Assembly (NCBI RefSeq): GCF_002968335.2
Contig: NZ_CP134398.1
Location: 5,022,001 to 5,086,000 of the forward strand
DNA: 64,000 nucleotides
DNA from: Mycobacterium sp. ITM-2016-00316
GTDB lineage: Bacteria > Actinomycetota > Actinomycetes > Mycobacteriales > Mycobacteriaceae
Direction of reading: 5' to 3'
Position 1 is the stretch's first letter, and every line of letters starts with the position of its first letter. A program made the translations under genes and the position numbers. Positions 57,884-64,000 of the stretch are shown one piece after another. The notes beneath the pieces are model-generated. The model did no database searches. It was not told the DNA's origin and saw only the letters and a program-made list of their open reading frames with translations.

Positions 57884-58260
57884 GAATCCAGCGTCAGCAG
57901 CGGCATCCAGTGGGCGATCTCGGCAGCGCGTGAACCCGACAGGTGCAGCGCCGGCGCGTCGACGCCGATCAGCCCGGTGACCAGCAACAGCCAGGTGCGA
58001 GGATCGGTTTCCACGACATTGGGGGGTGTGCCCCGGGTGTGCCGGGGCCCTTCGATGCACTGCACCGCCACAAACGGCGGGACCCGGACCTCGACGCTCG
58101 CGCCCGGTGCCATCGCGGCCAGTGTGCGCGCGGTGAGGCGCACCGCGGCGGCCAGCTCGTCGCGCGCCGGTGCCGGCGCGGACTCGTCGCGCAACCACTG
58201 CGCCACCGCGAGCACCGCGGCGCGTGTCTCTGCCGGATCCGCAGTGCGACGGGCCACCAT
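57880..58260 (-). CDS. Sterol-carrier-like protein (Rv0807-type)
   Basis: 126-aa protein of the small sterol-carrier-like family in actinobacteria: RPADP... head, LRDESAPAPARDELAAAVRL and VEVRVPPFVAVQC. ATG 58260. Sits at the Rv0807 position between purF and purL. Biochemical role unknown. Confidence 0.78.
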   Translation of the reverse strand: MVARRTADPAETRAAVLAVAQWLRDESAPAPARDELAAAVRLTARTLAAMAPGASVEVRVPPFVAVQCIEGPRHTRGTPPNVVETDPRTWLLLVTGLIGVDAPALHLSGSRAAEIAHWMPLLTLDS

Positions 58261-58277
58261 CGGTTTAGTGTCGCAAA

Positions 58278-59492
58278 GTGGCTGTCGTCGACCGTGCGGC
58301 ACCGCCGTACAAGACGGTCGGCGCCATCGCCCTGATCCTGCTGGTCGTCGGCGCCACGCTGATCTGGGGGCAGTTCCGGGGCGAGTTCCGGTCGCGTAGC
58401 GATCTGTCGCTGATATCGCCGCGGGCCGGGCTGGTCGTCGACCCGGGATCCAAGGTGACGCTCAACGGTGTCGAGATCGGCCGGGTCGGTGATATCGCGG
58501 CGACCAGCATCGCGGGCAGTCCGCATGCGCGGCTGACGCTGCAGATCGACCCGAGATATCTTCACCTCATCCCGGCGAACGTGAGTGCCGACATCAACGC
58601 CAGCACCGTGTTCGGCAACAAGTACATCGCGCTGCGCTCACCGGAAAACCCCTCCCCGCAACGGATGACGGCCGGCAATGAGATCACGGCGACCTGGGTG
58701 AGCACCGAGTTCAACACCCTGTTCGAGACCATCATGGCGATCTCGGAGCGCGTCGACCCGGTGCAGCTGAACCAGACCCTGACCGCGGCGGCGCAGGCGC
58801 TCGGCGGGATGGGCACCAAGTTCGGTGAGTCACTGAGCGACGGCAACGCGATCCTGGGACGCCTCAACGCCCAGATGCCACAGTTCCGACGTGATCTGCG
58901 CGGCCTGACCGCACTGGCCGATACCTACGCCGACGCCACACCCGATCTGTTCGACGGGCTCGCTGCGGCGTCGCTGACCGCAGGCACGCTGCACGATCAG
59001 CGCGCCGCGGTCGACGACGCCCTGATGGCGGCCATCGGATTCAGCGGCACCGCCGGTGACATCCTGGACCGGGGCGGGCCGTATCTGGTCCGCGGCGCGC
59101 AGGATCTGATCCCCACCTCGACACTGTTCGACTACTACAGCCCGCAACTGTTCTGCACCATCCGCAACTACCACGACGCCGCCCCGTTGATGGCCGAGGT
59201 GTTCGGCGGTGACAACGGGTACTCGCTGGCCTCGGCGGGCACGATCTTCGGCATGGGCGTGCCCAATACCTATGTGTTCCCGGACAATCTGCCGCGAGTG
59301 AACGCCCGCGGCGGGCCGGGCGGGCGACCGGGGTGCTGGCAGAAGATCACCCGCGAGCTTTGGCCTGCACCGTATCTGGTGATGGACACCGGTTTGTCGA
59401 TCGCGCCCTACAACCACTTCGAGCTGGGCCAGCCGATCTTCACCGAGTATGTATGGGGTCGCCAGATCGGTGCGCCCACCATCAATCCCTGA
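58278..59492 (+). CDS. Orphan MCE-family lipid-uptake protein
   Basis: 404 aa: one N-terminal helix (about 14-32), then an MCE/MlaD domain (about 38-115; GSKVTLNGVEIGRVGDI) and the helical MCE C-terminal domain. It most resembles MceA or MceD subunits. There are no yrbE permease genes or other mce genes alongside, so it is an orphan that may serve another Mce complex. GTG start; divergent from the sterol-carrier gene with 17 bp between. Confidence 0.86.
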   Translation: MAVVDRAAPPYKTVGAIALILLVVGATLIWGQFRGEFRSRSDLSLISPRAGLVVDPGSKVTLNGVEIGRVGDIAATSIAGSPHARLTLQIDPRYLHLIPANVSADINASTVFGNKYIALRSPENPSPQRMTAGNEITATWVSTEFNTLFETIMAISERVDPVQLNQTLTAAAQALGGMGTKFGESLSDGNAILGRLNAQMPQFRRDLRGLTALADTYADATPDLFDGLAAASLTAGTLHDQRAAVDDALMAAIGFSGTAGDILDRGGPYLVRGAQDLIPTSTLFDYYSPQLFCTIRNYHDAAPLMAEVFGGDNGYSLASAGTIFGMGVPNTYVFPDNLPRVNARGGPGGRPGCWQKITRELWPAPYLVMDTGLSIAPYNHFELGQPIFTEYVWGRQIGAPTINP

Positions 59493-59497
59493 GCCCT

Positions 59498-59527
59498 TGA
59501 CCTCAACGCATATTGAGGTTCTACGGT
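59498..59527 (+). promoter_or_regulatory. SoxR-box-like MerR-type promoter
   Basis: -35 TTGACC (59498-59503), 18-bp spacer, -10 TACGGT (59522-59527), ATG at 59534. Within the spacer are arms ACCTCAA (59501-59507) and TTGAGGT (59514-59520) with 6 bp between; the core CCTCAA-N6-TTGAGG equals the SoxR box half-sites. A symmetric site set between a slightly long-spaced -35 and -10 is the hallmark of MerR-family activation. Confidence 0.65.
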
Positions 59528-59533
59528 GGCGAC

Positions 59534-59956
59534 ATGTCCATGAAACCGCACGAGATCGATTTCCTGAACCGGACCGATCTCGGCCGCCTCGCGACCGTAC
59601 AACGCAACGGCACACCCCAGAACAGTCCGGTCGGATTCAGCTACAACGCCGATCTGGGCACCATCGACATCGCCGGGTACCGCATGTCGGCCAGTCAGAA
59701 GTGGCGCAACATCGCGCACCACCCGAAAGTGGCGTTCGTGGTGGACGACATCGCCTCCCGCGATCCGTGGCGGGTGCGCTGCGTGGAGATCCGGGGCACC
59801 GCCGAGCAGGCCTGGACGCAACCCGCTGCCGGGCGGGCCGGCGACCAGCTCGACGCCGGCATCATCAGGATCACACCCACCCGCATCATCAGCTTCGGGA
59901 TCGACGACCCGGACACCGATCCGCACGAGCTGGTAGCCGACATCCGAGACGTCTAG
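59534..59956 (+). CDS. PPOX-class (F420/FMN-binding) oxidoreductase
   Basis: 140-aa split-barrel flavin/deazaflavin-binding protein: NRTDLGRLATVQRNGTPQN and VAFVVDDIASRDPWRVRCVEIRG are typical of actinobacterial F420-dependent PPOX-family reductases. The ATG at 59534 sits about 7 nt after the -10 (leaderless). Likely redox-stress linked because of its SoxR-like promoter. Its TAG overlaps the convergent hydrolase stop. Confidence 0.83.
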   Translation: MSMKPHEIDFLNRTDLGRLATVQRNGTPQNSPVGFSYNADLGTIDIAGYRMSASQKWRNIAHHPKVAFVVDDIASRDPWRVRCVEIRGTAEQAWTQPAAGRAGDQLDAGIIRITPTRIISFGIDDPDTDPHELVADIRDV

Positions 59957-61677
59957 GTCTCCGGGCCGTCCACGCCCGCCTTGTCATCCAGGTCGTGGCG
60001 GATGCGCTCGGTGTCGGCCGGCGTCCACCCGTCCGGTGCGGCGATGGCCACCAGACCGTCGAGCACGGTGTCGGAGTAGTTGTGCCCGTGACCCTCCGGC
60101 ACCCCCGCCGCATTCGTCATATCTGCGCTGACCTGCCAGAAAGTCACGATCGGGTACCAGCGCATCGACGCGGTGCGGTCCGCTCCAGGCGGCTCCCGCA
60201 GCCAATCCGGCCGGGAGAACAGCAGATTCGGCGACCACCAGACGATGGGGTCGGAGGCGTGCTGCAGGAACAGCACCCGGGTCCCGCTCCACGGCGGAGC
60301 GGCGACCCGCTGCACATCGGCCGGGTCGGCCGCCTGCGAGAAGCGCACCGTGCTGCCGTTGTCATAGCGCGGCTCGACCTCCGGGGTGCCCGGGTCGCGG
60401 CGCAGCACCAGCCCGCTCCACAACGAACTCTCGTGCGGCGGACCGACCCACAGCACCCCCGAGAAGTCCATCTCGGCGATATCGGGTAACCAGCCGAATG
60501 CGCCCTGGCCGGCGTAGGAGCCCAGGCTCTCGCCGTACAGCACCAGTTTCGGCCGGTCGTTCTCCGGCAGCTCCGTCCACCGCCGGTGGATACCGTCGAT
60601 CATCATCCGGGCCGACTCGACGGACTTCTGCCGGTCGCCGAGGAACGAAATCCAGCTGGGCAGATACGAATACTGCATGCCGACCAGTGCGGTGTCGCCG
60701 TTGTACATGGACTCGACGGCACGCGCGGCGACCGGGTTTACCCAACCCGTGCCGGTCGTCGGGATGATGACGAGCAATTCGCGCTCGTAGGCCCCGGTGC
60801 GTTCCAGCTCGCTGAGCAGTACCGCCATTCGGCTCTCATCGGTGTCGGCGGTCTGCAGCCCGGCGTACACCCGGATCGGCTCCAGCGCGGGCGCACCGTT
60901 GAGCCGGGTGAGCTCAGCGGCGCGCGGCCCGCCCGCCACGAAGTTGCGCCCCTGAAAACCGAGCGAATCCCAGGACGCGAATGATGTTGGACTACCGGAC
61001 TTCTCGGGCTCCATCGGCTGGACGATGCCGGCCATGCTGGTGGAGTTCTGCGGCTGGAAGACCTGGCTGGCACCCAGCAGGAACCCGCGGTACAGCACGC
61101 CGTTGACCGTCATCACGAACAGCACCGCGATGATCGCGGTACCGATGAAAAAGGCGACCTCGCTGTGCAGCCGCCACCGGCGGATCAGCAGGCGGGCGAT
61201 GAGCTTCACCAGATCGGCCAGCACACGCCAGACGCCGATGCAGGCCGCACCGACCAGGACGGCCAGCAGCACCGTCCGCAGGTAGCCCAGTGTCGCCGGA
61301 CCCTCGATGCCCATCAGCGCGGATACCTGGCGCTGCCACCGGGCGGCCGGGATCACGATGAGAACGGGCACCGTCAGCGCGCCCGCCACCACCACGACCT
61401 TGGCCACCCGCAACGTCGATGTGCTCGGCGGCCACCAGGATCGGTCCCGTAACACGAAGCGGTGCAGCACTTTCCGAATCAACACGCCAATTCCGTAGCC
61501 GATGGCGGCGTTGATACCGCCGATCAGCCCGGCGAACAGCCAGTCCCTGGGCAGCAGCGACGGGGTAAGCGACAGACAGAAGAACAATGCGCCGACGGGT
61601 ATGCCGACGAAATCGAGTCGGACCAGACTCCAGGCCCACACCAGTAGTGGGTGCCGGAATGTGGTCCGGTCAATCAC
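59953..61677 (-). CDS. Membrane alpha/beta-hydrolase family protein
   Basis: 574 aa. N-terminal half has about six membrane helices ([19 protein letters not shown] through [19 protein letters not shown]); the C-terminal half is an alpha/beta hydrolase with nucleophile motif GESLGS (near residue 382) and a final HGHNYSD segment. Matches the Abhydrolase_9 family (DUF2319-type) of actinobacteria. GTG start coupled (GTGA) to purL. Lipid or ester hydrolase of the envelope; substrate unknown. Confidence 0.83.
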   Translation of the reverse strand: MIDRTTFRHPLLVWAWSLVRLDFVGIPVGALFFCLSLTPSLLPRDWLFAGLIGGINAAIGYGIGVLIRKVLHRFVLRDRSWWPPSTSTLRVAKVVVVAGALTVPVLIVIPAARWQRQVSALMGIEGPATLGYLRTVLLAVLVGAACIGVWRVLADLVKLIARLLIRRWRLHSEVAFFIGTAIIAVLFVMTVNGVLYRGFLLGASQVFQPQNSTSMAGIVQPMEPEKSGSPTSFASWDSLGFQGRNFVAGGPRAAELTRLNGAPALEPIRVYAGLQTADTDESRMAVLLSELERTGAYERELLVIIPTTGTGWVNPVAARAVESMYNGDTALVGMQYSYLPSWISFLGDRQKSVESARMMIDGIHRRWTELPENDRPKLVLYGESLGSYAGQGAFGWLPDIAEMDFSGVLWVGPPHESSLWSGLVLRRDPGTPEVEPRYDNGSTVRFSQAADPADVQRVAAPPWSGTRVLFLQHASDPIVWWSPNLLFSRPDWLREPPGADRTASMRWYPIVTFWQVSADMTNAAGVPEGHGHNYSDTVLDGLVAIAAPDGWTPADTERIRHDLDDKAGVDGPET

Positions 61678-63971
61678 CCGAACAGCCCGGGCAGTACGCC
61701 CTCGGAGGTGGCCCGCAGTTCGGCGAGCGTCACGGTGAACTGGCCCTGCACCTCGATCGACTGGCTACCCTCGTCGGACACGCCGATGCGGGACACCGGC
61801 AGGCTACGCGCCTCGCACATGGCCCGGAACCGGCTCTCCTCGGTACGCGGTACCGCGACCAGGACGCGGCCCGCCGACTCGGAGAACAGGTAGACGAACG
61901 GGTCCACGCCTTCGGGCAGCACCACGCGACTGCCGGTCTCCCCCGCCAGAGATGCCTCGATGACGGCCTGGATGAGCCCGCCCTCGCTCAGATCATGTGC
62001 GGCCGAGACCAATCCGTCCCGCGAAGCCGCGGTCAGCACCTCGGCCAGCAACTTCTCGCGCGCCAGGTCGACCTGCGGTGGCACGCCACCGAGGTGATCA
62101 CCGGTCACCTGCGCCCAGATCGAGCCGTCGAACTCGTCGCGGGTGTCACCGAGCAGCAGCAACGTCTCGCCGGGTTCGTTGCCGAGTCCGGTCGGGATGC
62201 GGCGGGTGACATCGTCGATGACGCCCAGCACACCCACCACCGGGGTGGGCAGGATCGGCGTACTGCCGGTCTGGTTGTAGAAGCTGACGTTGCCGCCGGT
62301 CACCGGAATCCCCAGCGCCGCACAACCGTCGGCGAGCCCGCGGACCGCCTGGGAGAACTGCCACATGACACCCGGATCCTCCGGCGAGCCGAAGTTCAGG
62401 CAGTTGGTGACCGCGACGGGGGTGGCGCCGGTGACGGCGACATTGCGGTAGGCCTCGGCCAGCGCCAGCTGGGCACCGGCGTAGGGATCGAGCTGGGTGT
62501 AGCGCCCGGACGCGTCCGTCGAGATCGCGACGCCACGGCCGGTGGTCTCGTCGATGCGCAGCACGCCCCCGTCGGCATGCTCGGCGAGCACGGTGTTGCC
62601 GCGCACGTAGCGGTCGTACTGTTCGGTGATGAACGCCCGGCTGCACAGGTGGGGGCTGCCCAGCAGCGCAAGCACGGTCGCCTTGAGCTCGTCGCCGGTG
62701 GCCGGCCGGGGCAGCTTGGCCGAGGTGTCCGCGATCAGCGCGTCCTGGGTGTCCGGCCGCGCGACGGGCCGCTGATAGACCGGGCCCTCGTGGGCCACGG
62801 TGCGCGGCGGCACGTCCACGACTGTCTCACCGTGCCAGGTGATCTCGAGGCGGTCACCGTCGGTGACCTCTCCGATGACACTGGCCAGCACATCCCACTT
62901 GCGGCAGACGGCCATGAACTTGTCCACGTTCTCCGGTGTCACCACCGCGCACATGCGCTCCTGCGATTCCGAGGACAGGATCTCGGCCGGGGTCATGTCG
63001 GCGGCGCGCTGGGGTACCGCTTCCAGTTCCACCCGCATGCCGCCGTCACCGGCGGATGCCAGTTCCGATGTGGCACAGGACAGTCCGGCTCCCCCGAGAT
63101 CCTGGATGCCGACCACCAGGTCGGCGGCGTAGAGCTCCAGGCAGCACTCGATGAGCACCTTCTCCATGAACGGGTCACCGACCTGCACCGCGGGCAGCTT
63201 CTTGCGCCCCGGGCCGGATCCCTCGTCACCGCCGAAGGTCTCGCTGGCCAGCACGCTCACGCCGCCGATGCCGTCCAGGCCGGTACGGGCGCCGAACAGG
63301 ATGATCTTGTTGCCGGTACCGGACGCGAAGGCCAGGTGCAGGTCCTCCTTGCGGAGCACACCGACGCACAGCGCGTTCACCAGCGGGTTACCCGCGTAGG
63401 AGGCGTCGAAGACGGTCTCCCCGCCGATGTTGGGCAGGCCCAGCGAGTTGCCGTAACCGCCGATGCCGCGGACCACGCCGTCGAGCACGCGCCGCGTGTC
63501 GGGGGCGTCGGCGGCGCCGAAGCGCAGCTGGTCCATCACCGCGACCGGGCGGGCGCCCATCGCCATGATGTCGCGGACGATGCCACCGACACCGGTCGCC
63601 GCGCCCTGATACGGCTCCACGTAGGACGGGTGGTTGTGGGACTCGACCTTGAAGGTGACCGCCCAGCCGTCGCCGATGTCCACCACGCCGGCGTTCTCAC
63701 CGATACCGGCCAGCATCCCGGCCCGCATCTCGTCGGTGGTCGTCTCACCGAAGTAGCGCAGGTGCACCTTGGAGGACTTGTAGGAGCAGTGCTCGCTCCA
63801 CATCACCGAGTACATGGCCAGTTCGGCATCGGTGGGGCGCCGACCCAGGATCTCGCGGATGCGCTGGTACTCGTCATCCTTGAGACCCAGCTCACGGAAG
63901 GGCTGAGGTTGGTCGGGGGTGGCGGCTGCCCGCTCGACGGTATCGGTCTGTGCAGTGGGCTCCAGCGTCAC
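61674..63971 (-). CDS. purL: Phosphoribosylformylglycinamidine synthase subunit PurL
   Basis: 765 aa, the PurSLQ-type (smPurL) ATP-dependent FGAM synthase. [16 protein letters not shown] at the active site, [19 protein letters not shown], and [12 protein letters not shown]. No glutaminase domain, so PurQ and PurS must be encoded elsewhere. GTG start with 29 nt left to the window edge. Confidence 0.96.
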   Translation of the reverse strand: MTLEPTAQTDTVERAAATPDQPQPFRELGLKDDEYQRIREILGRRPTDAELAMYSVMWSEHCSYKSSKVHLRYFGETTTDEMRAGMLAGIGENAGVVDIGDGWAVTFKVESHNHPSYVEPYQGAATGVGGIVRDIMAMGARPVAVMDQLRFGAADAPDTRRVLDGVVRGIGGYGNSLGLPNIGGETVFDASYAGNPLVNALCVGVLRKEDLHLAFASGTGNKIILFGARTGLDGIGGVSVLASETFGGDEGSGPGRKKLPAVQVGDPFMEKVLIECCLELYAADLVVGIQDLGGAGLSCATSELASAGDGGMRVELEAVPQRAADMTPAEILSSESQERMCAVVTPENVDKFMAVCRKWDVLASVIGEVTDGDRLEITWHGETVVDVPPRTVAHEGPVYQRPVARPDTQDALIADTSAKLPRPATGDELKATVLALLGSPHLCSRAFITEQYDRYVRGNTVLAEHADGGVLRIDETTGRGVAISTDASGRYTQLDPYAGAQLALAEAYRNVAVTGATPVAVTNCLNFGSPEDPGVMWQFSQAVRGLADGCAALGIPVTGGNVSFYNQTGSTPILPTPVVGVLGVIDDVTRRIPTGLGNEPGETLLLLGDTRDEFDGSIWAQVTGDHLGGVPPQVDLAREKLLAEVLTAASRDGLVSAAHDLSEGGLIQAVIEASLAGETGSRVVLPEGVDPFVYLFSESAGRVLVAVPRTEESRFRAMCEARSLPVSRIGVSDEGSQSIEVQGQFTVTLAELRATSEGVLPGLFG

Positions 63972-64000
63972 GCGAACAGTCTAGTGAAGCGGGCAAACCG

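Overview
The window is about 64 kb of GC-rich actinobacterial chromosome and almost certainly comes from a fast-growing mycobacterium (Mycolicibacterium-like). The evidence is mycothiol synthase MshD, the acyl-ACP desaturase DesA1, a lipomannan-elongation factor (LmeA) homologue, an MCE protein, a poly-cysteine attenuator leader, a REP13E12-type HNH gene under a LexA box, and gene order recalled from M. tuberculosis. The right half (about 26-64 kb) follows the order of M. tuberculosis Rv0803 to Rv0826 (purL, purF, purM, DUF3073, ygfZ, pabC, nitrobindin, sseC, cysA2, thiX, lmeA, glnR, mshD, pst/phoU, LCP protein, dus, desA1, MpaB). The piece at 4.3-15.4 kb corresponds to the Rv0854-Rv0858c block. 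Synteny statements are from memory, not from a search.

Layout. 0-3.8 kb: a partial zinc alcohol dehydrogenase with an APC permease, then an MDR reductase coupled to a RidA protein. 3.7-13.3 kb: a MarR gene with two matched palindromes, a DapC-like aminotransferase, and a ureide set. The ureide set comprises a CitE-like aldolase, allantoicase, PuuE allantoinase, an allantoin/hydantoin racemase, an NCS1 permease and a GntR regulator, interrupted by an SOS-controlled DUF222/HNH gene. Together these genes could import allantoin, racemise it, open it to allantoate and cleave it to urea and ureidoglycolate/glyoxylate. 13.3-17.5 kb: SRPBCC proteins, an acyl-CoA racemase/transferase, glucose-6-phosphate dehydrogenase, a UBP zinc finger and a small acidic protein. 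17.5-25.3 kb: an FAD oxidoreductase, three TetR genes with a lactonase-like hydrolase and a SnoaL protein, a YdcF protein, and a DUF1611 plus PLP-racemase pair. 25.3-25.8 kb: tRNA-Phe, tRNA-Asp, tRNA-Glu and tRNA-Lys.

25.8-38.1 kb: a Ser/Thr kinase, an MpaB oxygenase, desA1, dusB, an LCP cell-wall ligase, phoU and a complete pstSCAB operon preceded by a PHO-box array of 11-bp-spaced repeats. 38.1-44.6 kb: a large arsenic island (ArsR-ArsC fusion, two further ArsC types, Acr3, ArsD, ArsA, ArsI/CadI and three ArsR domains). It is wedged between the phosphate transporter, which is the usual arsenate entry route, and mshD, which makes the mycothiol used by one ArsC class. 44.5-50.3 kb: mshD-glnR, lmeA-thiX, a cysteine-responsive leader with DUF4395, cysA2 and sseC, a tiny membrane protein and a nitrobindin. 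50.3-64 kb: pabC, ygfZ, purine genes (purM, purF, purL), an orphan MCE protein, and a PPOX oxidoreductase under a SoxR-box-like promoter.

No stretch of more than about 300 bases lacks a gene. Several genes start 6-8 nt after a plausible -10 element, which suggests leaderless mRNAs. No CRISPR array, insertion sequence, rRNA or replication origin was seen.
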